Source: Cristatella mucedo (Eukaryota; Bryozoa; Phylactolaemata; Cristatellidae). From it: 64,000 nucleotides of DNA. The stretch covers positions 1,770,001 to 1,834,000 of the forward strand of contig WPIO01000062.1 of NCBI GenBank assembly GCA_009760855.2. The letters are read 5' to 3'. The number at the start of each line of letters is the position of its first letter. Positions within the stretch are counted from its first letter, which is position 1. Below are positions 30,601 through 59,649 of this stretch, one piece after another. Under the pieces are notes generated by a model, which ran no database searches, was not told where the DNA came from, and saw nothing but the letters and a program-made list of their open reading frames with translations. Made by a program: the position numbers and the translations under genes.

Positions 30601-33600
30601 ACATGTAGCCGTTACCTCCACCCCAGTGCTTTCTTCCAAGTAGGTCTTCAGCCAGTAGCATTAAAAATGGTACATTTATTTTTATTACTATGCTATTATA
30701 CTTGAGTGAATCAGGTGAGCCAGGTCCGATAAGCTTACTGTAATTTACCTCTGGGATAGGTGAATCATCTATTCCATATAAGTTCTTGTGACTCGGTGCA
30801 TTTTGTCTCCACATTGTACACCTCGACATTCACCTTTCATGAACAAAAAGTCTGAGTAGTGAAAAGCTATCTGTGAAGTATTTAAAGTTGAAGCCAAGCA
30901 AACTCCTGAAAGAAACTTATTGCTGGCAGATTGTGATCTTTGCCAACCTGTTCGTGTATTTGGTGGCTGTGTCATCACAAATATTCAAACTTGGCATTGC
31001 TTTCTGGTTGGTCGATAATTACCGACTTCATGAGCACAGTACAGCTCGTGGAAAGCTTGCAAAACAGCCCCTCATCTGGCTGGACACTTTGAGGGTGAGA
31101 TAAACATAACCATAGTTTAATTGCATGTTTTTTATGTGTAAGATCTACGGGAAATATATGTGGGCGAACACAGTGCATGCTTGTATGCAACTGCATCCAC
31201 GCTTTTTTACTTTGTATCTATGTGCATCCCCTTGGTGCACACAGATAATCTGAGGTTGCATCTATATCTGATAAGGTATCCGAGGCGGCGACGTCCACTG
31301 AGCTCCGTGGTCCTGGACAATATGGTTGGCGAGCGTATCCTTAAAGACATTAAAGATTTCATTGGTAACCCAAAGTGGTACATCGATCGGGGAATACCAT
31401 ATCGGAGAGGTTATCTTCTTCATGGCCCTCCGGGCTGTGGTAAAAGCAGCTATATAATGGCTCTAGCAGGTGAGCTATGACGATTGCTCTCGTTCTCAAT
31501 CGTTAGCCTTTTAGGATTAGCCTTTTTAATGAGTGTTGATGAAGCTAAAATATCCATGTATCGATATAATCATCTTGGGTTCATCTTGTTCTGACAGCAA
31601 GTATTGGTTACTAGTTGGAGAATAACTCACACCGTCCTAGTATTCATCAACAGTTATGCCTGTGCTCGACAAGCTGTTGAGATTGGCTGAAGGATTTGCT
31701 AAGGCTAGCTAGCCGTGAGTCGCATGCTGCCAGTTCACAGCTGCCTGCTGTAAACTGACTCTACAGGTAGGCCCAGCTCCCAAGATGGGATTGCATTTCC
31801 GATTTTTTGTAGCTCATTGGCAAAACTTGGCTTTATGGTCAGTTGGCTTGGGTCCCTCAGGTGCTCTTGCTCAAATGGTCATTTGAAATATCGGCAACTT
31901 AGTGATTACTATTCTCTTTGCTATGAAGGTAGCATGTAGGTCTTGGTCGTGAAATTTGCAGCTAGCCATCCTTGTTGTTGTAGGAGAGCTTGAATATAGT
32001 ATATGCGTTCTTAACCTCAGCGAGAGAGGCCTATCAGACGATCGCCTGAGCCACCTCCTAATAATGGCACCGCAGCAGAGCATCGTACTACTCGAGGACG
32101 TCGACGCTGCCTTTGTTAGCCGTGAGCTTTCACCTATGGAAAGTAAGTGGATTGCCACTGTCATGATCAAGTCATAGTCGACCACCAGAGGTCTTCAGGC
32201 GCCAGTGCCCTTGCACGTCAGTTCGTGATTGTGGTCTTGTGCTGCATTGTATGAAGGATCCCAATGCATTACGGTGGAGTTGAGCACTTTCAGACTGTGA
32301 GGGAGCCGAATTACCTGTTCGTTTACTGTCTGATGCTTTTTTTGATTAAGAGTTGGACCGGTAGCTTCATGGCCATCTCCATAGCTTCACGGCTCCTCTG
32401 CAGAAAGTAGGCCACTTGACAGTGGAGGCAATCTGCTTATCCAATCAGAAGTAGTTTTGGAACCGCATGCATTGTGGTATTTCCCGTACCGTCTTTAGAA
32501 ACACGAAGCTGTTATGACCAAAAGAATTATGCTATTATGCAAATCAATGTTGGTAACCAACCATTCCTTCATGCTTCCTTCACAGCAAATGTAAAGTGCC
32601 TAGAAAGAGATTGAGTTCTCTGAGGGTGCGATAACAAGTGTATTATTATTATTATATTATCATTATTAGTGAGGCCCACACACTGAAGCATAATCAGCAG
32701 CACTATACTCTCAGCTTAAGAGCTGTATTGGCGTTGTTGATACCATGAAGATGAGGTGTACTAGCGTGGCTAGTAAGCCGTCTAGCCCAGACCATGGCCT
32801 TAATAGCCTGCTGCTTGCATGATGGCAGACAGTTTGCTGCCCTTCGTTGGGCAGTGCGGAATCGGTGAGGTGATGCCCTGTGTGAGCACTAGAAGCTGTA
32901 GCACACGAGTGCCCATAAAAGCCGAGCAGTTACTTCTCAGGTCTCGCTGGGTAAACGTGAAGCCTCTGCCAGTAGCCTACTTAAATAGTAAACCAGCAAT
33001 GTTTTCCATAGATTTACGATTTAGTCCCCTCGTCTGCTGATCACTGTGACCACTTCGGGAATTCGGGCTGATCTTTCCACTCGTCGGCCCTGGGCAGTCT
33101 TTCCAAGGAATGCTAGTGTTACTTGCGTAATTTTAATATGTCAGCAGCTGCCTGCTCGTGCTTTCAGCAATCCCTCTGGTGGCAAGTTTCTGCAAGCTCT
33201 TCATGAAAGAAGGGTTGTATGTGATCTTCTAAAACTGTACGTCACTTGGTGATGACAAAACCGCTGGAGTTGCTTCAGCATGCACATTTTACTGGCTGTG
33301 GACATAGCATCATGCCACGTGCTACAACCATTTCATACTAGACTAAGTGTAGCATCTGTGTTGAATCGGCACAGAAGACATATTGTTGGTATGCTTGTTC
33401 TTTTACAGATCCCATCGCGTATCAGGGCATGGGGCGGCTGACCTTCAGTGGCCTACTGAATGCACTGGACGGCGTAGGTTCTTCTGAGGCAAGGATTGTG
33501 TTTATGACCACCAACTATTTAGATAGGTAGGTGCCTTAGGTTACTGCTGCTGCTGCTGTCATTGATTATCGTGTCCCTCACAGCCTCATCCTGCCTTCTG

Positions 33601-33891
33601 ACAGCAGTGGTTACATTTGATTTCAATCACGGTAGGCTTGACCCTGCTCTGGTGAGGCCCGGCAGAGTGGACTTGAAGGTCAAGATCGACTTTTGCTCAG
33701 AATTTCAGTTGGAAACGATGTTTCGTCGGTTCTACCCGGAGTGTGCGCCTGCACAGGCCCAGCACTTCGCCCGGGCTGCGCTAAGTGCAGGCATCCCTGT
33801 TAGTCCTGCCCTAGTTCAAGGCTATTTTATGCAATACAAAGAGGATTGGCAGGCTGCACTAGACAATGCTTCCAAGATGACTTCCTCGTGA
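21605..33891 (+). CDS. BCS1L: Mitochondrial chaperone BCS1 (AAA-ATPase)
   Basis: It inserts the folded Rieske iron-sulphur protein into respiratory complex III at the inner mitochondrial membrane. Six coding exons join without a break: 21605-21989, 23408-23561, 31276-31469, 31984-32142, 33409-33526 and 33636-33891. All have GT-AG borders and consistent phases (1, 2, 1, 1, 2). The product is 421 aa, against 419 in human. Residues 1-35 hold the short matrix-side start and the single membrane helix ([19 protein letters not shown]), followed by the BCS1-specific region ([47 protein letters not shown]). The AAA domain has Walker A GPPGCGKS at 230-237, Walker B LLEDVD at 280-285, the sensor stretch MTTNYLDR and arginine-finger region RPGRVD at 344-348. 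All catalytic residues are present. ATG 21605 is chosen because it sits 11 bases after a tttag acceptor (21589-21593) and gives family length; an upstream non-coding exon is likely. Introns 1-3 are full of LINE and SINE copies. Confidence 0.95.
22020..23300. other. BCS1L intron 1; nothing recognised
   Basis: No repeat or exon that I can name. It includes short runs such as attattatattg near 22210. Confidence 0.4.
23720..24540 (+). mobile_element. L2/CR1-like LINE (LINE-B), truncated
   Basis: Frame pieces read [17 protein letters not shown], then [20 protein letters not shown] and [17 protein letters not shown], the C-terminal L2-type domain. The LINE-B 3' UTR follows (ccatgctactcactacctca, accgaaagccacttaggatt). 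It has several stops and frameshifts and lies in BCS1L intron 2. Confidence 0.75.
24541..25029. other. BCS1L intron 2; nothing recognised
   Basis: A short CTG run followed by 10 G (about 24754-24775) and a run of A at about 25021-25034 next to the SINE. No exon. Confidence 0.4.
25030..25206 (-). repeat. tRNA-derived SINE1
   Basis: On the - strand: ctaggtaaggtggttgcttt, B box GGGTTCGATTCCTGC, gcgatcctttatcgccactg, and the tail end ggctgttaaatcagctagga followed by an A-rich run (T on the other strand order). Among the best-preserved copies. Confidence 0.8.
25207..26179. other. BCS1L intron 2; nothing recognised
   Basis: A 148-codon - frame (25730-26176) is open but has no recognisable domain and AT-rich codon use. 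I do not call it a gene. Confidence 0.4.
26180..26600 (-). mobile_element. Old L2/CR1-like LINE fragment
   Basis: The - frame at 26322-26537 has [20 protein letters not shown] and then [16 protein letters not shown], which line up with the NLKSFGHRAFSSYAPKTWNS region of LINE-A. The flanks (ctaaaagtgagtgatgtaac; ctcattctaggcacttgac) echo LINE-A. Strongly diverged. Confidence 0.4.
26601..27050. other. BCS1L intron 2; nothing recognised
   Basis: No exon or known repeat. Confidence 0.4.
27060..28290 (+). mobile_element. L2/CR1-like LINE (LINE-B), longest copy with RT end
   Basis: It starts within the [16 protein letters not shown] (motif B). Next, in another frame, is a decayed motif C ([11 protein letters not shown] where YADDTQLHLS is expected), then LNEDK and the C-terminal L2 domain ([45 protein letters not shown]), and finally the LINE-B 3' UTR to about 28290. 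An insertion of about 150 bases interrupts the UTR near 27915-28075. Clearly inactive. Confidence 0.8.
28291..28700. other. BCS1L intron 2; T/C-rich, possible LINE remnant
   Basis: A pyrimidine-rich stretch (about 28350-28510), then a + frame (28514-28702) that could precede the RT fragment at 28700. Nothing definite. Confidence 0.3.
28700..28905 (+). mobile_element. LINE reverse-transcriptase fragment
   Basis: Pieces in neighbouring frames read [17 protein letters not shown], then [20 protein letters not shown]. They match the RT stretch between motifs 1 and A of L2/CR1 elements (LSKVLE..VA..L, then HST..AL..V.N). Weak but ordered. Confidence 0.45.
28906..29010 (+). repeat. tRNA-derived SINE2
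   Basis: tttggtcctgcggttaaggt, gctcgccccgaccaaggtct, ggctcgagctcc (B-box region), then atgtgaaatgcctgagtaga and gattga. The same head recurs at 62412-62530. Confidence 0.65.
29011..29599. other. BCS1L intron 2; nothing recognised
   Basis: No exon or known repeat. Confidence 0.4.
29600..29990 (+). mobile_element. Old L2/CR1-like LINE fragment
   Basis: The + frames read [12 protein letters not shown], then [20 protein letters not shown] and [11 protein letters not shown], following LVQNSAARLVCLE, LHWLPVKQRIDFKVL and LTFRSL..LAPAYLSD of LINE-A. Confidence 0.5.
30235..30435 (+). mobile_element. LINE-A 3' UTR and tail
   Basis: cgtgcatgctgccactaacc through ttcatgttgtttatcaagca is nearly identical to 20155-20245. 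It is followed by the LINE-A tail with ATT run. Confidence 0.8.
30510..30582 (+). repeat. LINE-A 3' tail only
   Basis: gttaagtgcctagaaagaga, ttgagttctttgagggtgct, then ATT repeats. Confidence 0.7.
32583..32665 (+). repeat. LINE-A 3' tail only
   Basis: agcaaatgtaaagtgcctag, aaagagattgagttctctga, gggtgcgataacaagtgtat, then ATT repeats. In BCS1L intron 4. Confidence 0.75.
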
Positions 33892-34160
33892 CCTCTGTCC
33901 TCATCTTAACCTGCATTTGTGAGCCAAGTTCGGTCTTATTACGCAGGACAGTGGGATGAGAACTATTACGGTGGGCGTCAAATGCCAAGCAAACAGCAGC
34001 TGATCGTTTGGTGCCTACCGAGCTGTTTTGGTAACCCCACTGCTCCGACGACGGTCGCAAGCCTCCTATGTCAGTTCAGGCTTTGCCATCCAGCCCGGCT
34101 TTCACTCAAGTGCATCTCAGTTTTGTAGCTGACGTGAGTTTTTGTTGCAGCAGTGGTTCA

Positions 34161-34166
34161 AATAAA
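34161..34166 (+). terminator. Poly(A) signal of BCS1L
   Basis: AATAAA 270 bases after the BCS1L stop, with GT-rich sequence downstream (gtatgtctcgtgc near 34210). Best candidate for the 3' end of the transcript. Confidence 0.6.
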
Positions 34167-34169
34167 TCA

Positions 34170-35810
34170 TGTGATCACATTTCCCTTCAAATGTCACTGA
34201 TCTTCATTTGTATGTCTCGTGCACTTGCTTACGGTCAACAATTTTAAGAGAGCAAAGTTTGAAGGCTTGTTTAGCTTCTTGCCAAAAAAACGGGATTGGG
34301 CTGAGCAGGCACATCTGACGTCACATCACACACGAGTCGACATCTGCCTTCAGTAAATGAGCCCTGAGTCATCGACGCCCAAAACACAGGCCACAGCCCC
34401 ACTCGCGAGTGTCAAAAAACCAGCGCTACCAGGATGTGCTGTCGAGAATCAGGACATGTCAGCAAAAGTGAGAAGCAGGACATGTCAGCAAAATTGAGAT
34501 GCAGGTCATGTCTCAAAAGTGAGAAGCAGGACATTTCAGCAAACGTATTGCATGTTTTCACGTCTTAAGACCTTCCTCAGGTACTGCAGATGAAGACTCA
34601 TTAGGTTGTGACGACATGTGCTTGCTAGCACGGAAAATGAGCTTAGGGCTAAATTTAGTAGCCAGTTGCTCCTGCATTCGGTTCCCGGTTGCGAAGCCTC
34701 TTGCGGTTCAAGGCTCCAGCGATGGGAACAGCTGCACTTCTGCCCCTACATCTGAAGCAGCTCGTTTTTTCACTTGCATCGAAGCTGCGAAACCGCGATC
34801 TTCATGTCCATTTACTTGCGAAAATCAAACAGTGTTTATGGAATGACTCCACTATAGAAACTGCTCCGAGCATTCTCTGGCAAATGTTGCCCCCTCATCA
34901 ATGGACTCCAGGATTTCAGGATCTGCCGGTGACTGCCTGACTGCTACACGGTTGCGTTTTCTATGCAATGTGAAAGTATTCTGTCCGCATTCTGTGAAAC
35001 AACCAGTTGATGACCCAACAGGCTTTAGTTGGTATAAAGAGCTTCAATGATATCGAATCTGTTATATCAGCCATTATATGTGAGTTCTCCTCACGTCTAC
35101 TGAATAATGACGACGATGATGATAATAGCTGGCCAGAACTATAGGGGAGGGGGATACCATGACTGGACGAACGCCTGCAGACACGCCGAGGATCACTCTA
35201 ACGAGCCGAAGACAAAACTGTTACGTGCTGTGTATAATGCATGGGTTTACCCAGGGCGACTAGTTAAAACGCAGTATCTTCTACCCAAGCAGCAGCGCTT
35301 GCTTTAATGTCAACTTGAGCTTTGGCTTGGTCACTTTGCGGCTGTAGATATACTTGTTCCGACCATTACGGCTCTTCCAGCGCTTGCAACGAAGCTCGCA
35401 GTGCTTAAGACACTCGAAGTGCGGTACTTATCTGTTCACCATTGCAAGCACCTATATGCGAACCCACAAGTAACCCGTGAGCTCTCCCAAAAGTCGGCTC
35501 TTTATTTTCATTTGTTTTTGAACGAAACTCCACCTTACGATCAGGGCAAACCAGCAAGAAAGCCCAGTCAATTTTTCGATCTGAGCATTTCGGCTTTTCT
35601 GTCACGCTTTCGCCTCTGGTTAACCAGCTCTTTTGTCTTTGTGCACTTGCCGCCCTGCATCTGCAGTGAATGAGACGATTGCTTTCGTTTGAGACTTCGC
35701 CAGTTCTCATTCCAGCTAGGAGTCATCTTCCTACAGTTTCATTTGTCCTGTGTGTTTGTTCCTAGCCCAAAAATCATCTCCAGGCCGTGACTCGGAGTAA
35801 TTGTATTATT
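34170..35810. other. Intergenic; no gene recognised
   Basis: Apart from the tandem repeat at 34451-34545 there are short + frames (34616-34940, 35107-35307, 35401-35673) of ordinary composition. They might be pieces of an old intronless element; no domain is recognised. Confidence 0.4.
34451..34545 (+). repeat. 26-base tandem repeat, 3.6 copies
   Basis: The unit aggacatgtcagcaaaagtg-agaagc starts at 34451, 34477, 34503 and 34528, with a few substitutions and one base lost in the third copy. Confidence 0.85.
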
Positions 35811-36427
35811 ACCGTATTTTTACGAGTATAAGTCGCACCCTAAATTTATGGACAACACTTTTCGAACAAAGTTTTTATTGAAAATCACTATTACCGGATA
35901 TATAGGTAATTTTGTATTAATATAAGTTTGCTTTTATCATTCCAGTTAGCCAGAAACTCGTCATCAGGATCACTGCTAACGTCTTAATAGGCTTCTGCAA
36001 CATTGTCAACGTCTGAGTCGTCACTTTCTCATAGATTGTATCTTGTTGAACAAATAAAATATAATTCAATTGTATAGCGCCCTTAGCGAACTCAATCTCT
36101 ATTCAGGCGCTTCACATCTCCCACGAGGCTTGAACCCCTAACCTCGGCCAGATCTTGATCGGGGAGAGCACCTTAACCACTGGGCTAAACCAGCTCAGCG
36201 AATAACACCAAAAAAGATGTACATCCAAAAAGTAAACAAAAATAGCGCGGTCAATAAAGTATAGTATAAACTAGTTAATCCCATAAAAGCAAGATGAACA
36301 GTCTAGATAGGTAGGAAAGGAATGGGTTTTTTTAATTTTGACATCATTTGACTTGCAGTGTATAAGTCTCAGGTTTATTTTTTCAAAAAAATGAAAAAAG
36401 TGTGACTTATACTCGTAAAAATACGGT
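35811..36427. mobile_element. MITE with about 29-base terminal inverted repeats
   Basis: The left end ACCGTATTTTTACGAGTA continues TAAGTCGCACC. The reverse complement of the right end (up to 36427) reads the same over about 28 of 29 bases, differing at one position (TAAGTCACAC). There is no coding capacity. The interior is AT-rich and holds a SINE2 copy (36055-36200). No clear target-site duplication could be fixed. Confidence 0.8.
36055..36200 (-). repeat. tRNA-derived SINE2 inside the MITE
   Basis: On the - strand: gctggtttagcccagtggtt, aaggtgctctccccgatcaa, B box GGGTTCAAGCC, then gatgtgaagcgcctgaatag and agattgagttcgctaagggc, gctatacaattgaattatat. This is the clearest example of a tRNA head fused to a LINE-A-like tail. 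Confidence 0.75.
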
Positions 36428-36685
36428 AACATAGAGTGGCGATATCCAAACGTTAACTCGTACGCTGCCTTCTGTCGTGTCATTGCCGTTCTTGTCGATA
36501 ACGAAGGAAATTTTCCATCTGGAAAGCAGTCAAACATGACTAACCTTTGCATGGCTCTTTGAAGGTTCGGCCACCCTACCCCGTTAAGCTGCGTAGGCGC
36601 CCAAAGCCCTCAAGAAAGCTCGGTCGACTAGCTCTGCAGTGAGGTAACTAATCTCTGGCTAACCTAACATGTAGTATTAAAAACG

Positions 36686-36735
36686 AATTTCTATAGCGCC
36701 CTAAGAGAGCTAAATTCCTTACCGGTGATTTACTT
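36686..36735 (-). repeat. LINE-A/SINE2 tail only
   Basis: The + strand has ttctatagcgccctaagaga, then gctaaattcc, the reverse complement of the shared tail. Confidence 0.5.
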
Positions 36736-37189
36736 TGTAACGTCAGTGTCTTTGAGAGTCAAAGTCAAACCAAAGTCAACCACTTTGTGGATTCGGGCGA
36801 TAGCCTATTCATCTAAGTTCGTGGGTAGCTCTCTTGTAGCTTTGAATGCCGCTGTTGCATACCTGTAGCATCAGGAGACACCAGCCAAAGACAAGCCCAC
36901 ACGTGCGATTATGCTCTGCTGCCAGGTGCAACACAGTGAGACAGACTTTTTCTCCAGGATAGCACTTAAGATTAGTAATTCTAATACAGTGCGAACATGC
37001 GAGCCTGTTTTGTTTGAGCAAATCACGATCCCAAGCCGTCTAATAAAAAAGCTACTTAGCTTGCTAGGTTCAGTCCTTTGTGGCGTTGGGTAGCAGCGAG
37101 AGTTTCATGCTCTGGCTTCTATGTGAACTGTAAGAGTAGCGACGAAATGTGAGCATGTGGCCTGGCTAAGCCTTTACTTTCAGCCTCAC

Positions 37190-37440
37190 TCGGTTGGTCC
37201 TAGGGATAGAGCAGAGGGTGGCTCACTTTCGCACCTACGCGTATAGGCTCGCCGTACTTTACCTGGTGCCGCAGATAACGGAGGGGCCAAACGCCGACCT
37301 GGTTTTTCCCAGGGAATACGGAGCTCGCCTTTGATGACCGAGGTCTAGGTGAATGCAATTGACGATCGAGGTCTTGAGTTTGAGCCCTGTGGAATGTGTG
37401 GAGCGCCTGGATAGAGATTAAGTTCTTTTAGGTCCCTATA
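37190..37440 (+). repeat. tRNA-derived SINE2, degraded
   Basis: gctcgcctttgatgaccgag, gtcttgagtttgagccctgt, then gtggagcgcctggatagaga and ttaagttcttttaggtccct. It runs straight into a CA/TA microsatellite. Confidence 0.5.
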
Positions 37441-37471
37441 CACACACACACAACACAGTTGTTATTTGCAA

Positions 37472-37473
<2 letters not shown>

Positions 37474-37546
<73 letters not shown>
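37474..37546. repeat. (TA)n microsatellite
   Basis: About 36 TA units; the Tigger element begins right after it. Confidence 0.95.
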
Positions 37547-37550
<4 letters not shown>

Positions 37551-38621
37551 ATCGTCCCTCTTCACTTTGCGCTTCGACTTTCGCGGCTTCACTCTATCGC
37601 GGTTTTTTCAAATACTGTATATTCATTAAAAAAATTCTTCATATCAACACCACTTCGCTGATATAGGCCATGGATCAAGGCGTTATTCGAGCATTCAAGA
37701 CCCTCTACACGCGAGAGCGCCCTGCAGCACCTCGTCGAAGGCATGGACCTTGAGGAGAACTTCTTGCTGAAGGAGTACTGGCGGCAGTACACCATCGCGA
37801 CCTGTCTGATGAACATCCAGGCCGCATTTAATGACACGAAGACGGAGACCGTGAAGACCAGCTGGAAGAAGTTGTGGCCTGAAATTTTCCACGACTACAA
37901 ATGGTTCACCCCAGAGGATATAAGAAACTCGGCAGTGGATGAGGCAGTTAGGCTAGCCCGAATGCTGGGAGGTTTTCGCGGATATGACCCGTAATGATGT
38001 AGATGAGCTTCTGGAGACGCATTCGGTTCTCTTAACTGACGAGGATCCGGTGGAGATTGCTGAATCTGCCAGTGAGAAGGAGGAAGAGCAGCCAGATGCT
38101 CCTGGGGGGGGGGGGGGGGGTTAGGAGGAGAAAGTTGGCCTTACACTTGAGCGTCTCTCGCAAGTCGCGAGAACTATTAAGGAAGTACAGGACGTGATTG
38201 GCGGTTGGGACCCACAAACGATACGTGCATTGCGGTTCCGGCTTGCACTTGATGTATCGGTGGAAACCCTACTATAGCCTTCTCACGCATATGAAAAGAC
38301 AGCAACTGCCTATCACGACGCTCTTCAGCTGTGCACCCAGACACCCACTGCCTATGCGTAGTACTCCTTCAGCGGAAGAAAACGATGACGCACCTGCTGA
38401 AGATACTCCACCACCTGAAGTCTCTCCTCTTGAGGTCGGGCCTTCACAAGAGCAGTAACCTCTTTGATGTGCAGTACATCTCTCCATCTTCATCGCTTCA
38501 TCATCGACCAAGTTACACTATTTTCATAGGTTAGTGGTTGTGTATAAGAACTGTGTGTGTGTAATTTAACGTACAATAATAATGATATTTGTAAAGTCTT
38601 GATGTTTTATTTCGTCTGATA

Positions 38622-38660
<39 letters not shown>

Positions 38661-38867
38661 GTGATACGAGCGTAATGGTGACAAAGGAAGTTATGTCACG
38701 TCTAGAGGCTCAAATAATGTTGAAAAACTTATTTAGGTCGCAATCAGGTTTTCTATGCTCTAACTACGAAAATATTCCATTTATAAATAAAGAATCTTAC
38801 TTCGTGGAAATTCACCTATCGCAGCAGAGTCTGGAACGGATTAACCCCGATAAACGAGGGTCAACTG
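37547..38867 (+). mobile_element. Tigger/pogo DNA transposon, internally deleted
   Basis: The right terminus ends cgagggtcaactg at 38867 followed by TA. Its reverse complement (CAGTTGACCCTCGTTTATCG) is the typical pogo/Tigger terminus. The left end at 37547 (CACAATCGTCCCTC) is preceded by TA and followed by the usual cgcttcgactttcgcggctt motif. Between them only the last part of the transposase gene remains. Confidence 0.75.
37660..38458 (+). pseudogene. Tigger transposase, C-terminal remnant
   Basis: The frames read MDQGVIRAFKTLYTRE, then (after a frameshift near 37725) MDLEENFLLKEYWRQYTIAT with CLMNIQAAFND, WKKLWPEIFHDYKWFTPEDI and AVRLARMLGG. After another break come DVDELLETHSVLLTDEDPVE, KVGLTLERLSQVARTIKEVQ and a final KRQQLPITT. 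This is the order of CENPB/TIGD-type DDE transposases after the last catalytic Asp. The DNA-binding part and most of the DDE core are missing. A 17-base G run (38104-38120) lies at one of the breaks. Confidence 0.8.
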
Positions 38868-38963
38868 TAAATAGCATTTCATTAATTACATATAAAAATG
38901 CATTACATTGTTTTATATATACAAGATTTTATTGCATTACGTATGCAACATTTCATAACGTTG

Positions 38964-38996
<33 letters not shown>

Positions 38997-39049
38997 TAAC
39001 CGTTCCCATGATGAATCAAGTCATTACACTGCAAAGAGACAGTAGCGTA

Positions 39050-40149
39050 TAAAATGGCTACCTCAATGTAAGGCCTTTACCAGCGCCTCTCTCGGGGCGA
39101 GGTCAAACGCTGTTATTTTGTTATACGTCCGTATACACAACTATAAACAAAGACCTCGGTTCAGAGAGTGCTCGACGTTGAACAGGGATCCATTGATTAA
39201 AATTAGATTACTAATAGTAGTGCACTATTGTCCTAATTATGAGTATTATTAGTTTATTATTTTTCTAATTATGAGTATTAGGAGTTTTATAACTAAATAT
39301 TTTCCCATAAGCGCTACCAAAGTAAACAGGTCGTAACTGTGGAGACTTTCGCGGGTCATCCCACTGAGGATGCTCGCTGAGTTAAAAGCTTTGTTTGCGG
39401 CGTTCTGTTGTCATTTGCATACCAGCGTACGCTGGGGCTGCTTCAACGGCTCGCTAAGCGCGCTTCGTGGAACCCGCTTTTCCAGTATCCGGCCGCACGG
39501 GTTAGACTTCTAGGCGACTTCTAGTTACGAGTGATTCGTTTTTGCGATATTTGGAATTCCGTAGCCGCTACAGTCGTAGGTAACAACAGTAGCTTCGCGG
39601 GCGATGAGGTTTTTAGATATATGAATTGTGACTTCATTTCAAAGCATTTCTTTTAACTGCACGCGATTCAGTTACAACTGTAATAAGCAACTGTAAGAAG
39701 CAACGGTCACCAGTGCGTAGCTATATTAAAATCGAGGAGACAGATCTTGACATCTCCAGAGGCATCCATTCATCGGAAGTCTGGAGGGCAGCGAATCTCC
39801 GGGTTAGTCCGGCGGTCAGCGGGAGCCCTTCGGACCCCTTTCCCGGGCCTACGATGAGCTCCATCAGTAAGCAAACGGATCGCCTGAGCTTATTTATTAG
39901 GAATCAGAAAGAGGAATAGCATAGGCGTCATCCGGGCTCAGCAACCCTGCATCCAAATACGCACCTCCTATCCTGACCATTTTCCCCTCCCCCCCCCCAA
40001 TTGTTCACATCCGCGTGCTGCTGCGGTTGACCTATTCCGAGCAGCAGTTGGCTAACAGCTCATATCCCCAGCAGGAGTGTGTCCAGACATCGCAGAGAAT
40101 TGGAATAAGCGGCTGGCCGTGGCGAATTCGGCTCTCAGAATAAACAGCG
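39050..40149. other. Intergenic; nothing recognised
   Basis: No exon or known repeat. GC rises from about 39400 towards the promoter region. Confidence 0.4.
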
Positions 40150-40482
40150 CTACCTAACCGGATGACGAATGCAGGTCAAGACCAGGTGGAAGCGCTGTAA
40201 CGTCCTCAGCGGGCAGCGTGCTCGACCGCAGCCAGCAGCTGCAGCCCAAGAGACGCACGGTAACCGGCTGCTCGCCACTGACGACGGCACACTTCTATCT
40301 TGCTTGGGGGATATGGGGGGGGGGCTTGCCAGCTCGATCGGCGCTCTCACCCAGCGATATCACCAGGCCAGCAGGCGCAATGGACCTCGAACCCGACCCG
40401 ACCAACCGAAAGGTCAACCGGCAGACTGGCCGGAGTCACTTCCTATACTTCCCGTTCGTTTTAGTCTCGCACAGATGTAAAG

Positions 40483-59649
<19,167 letters not shown>

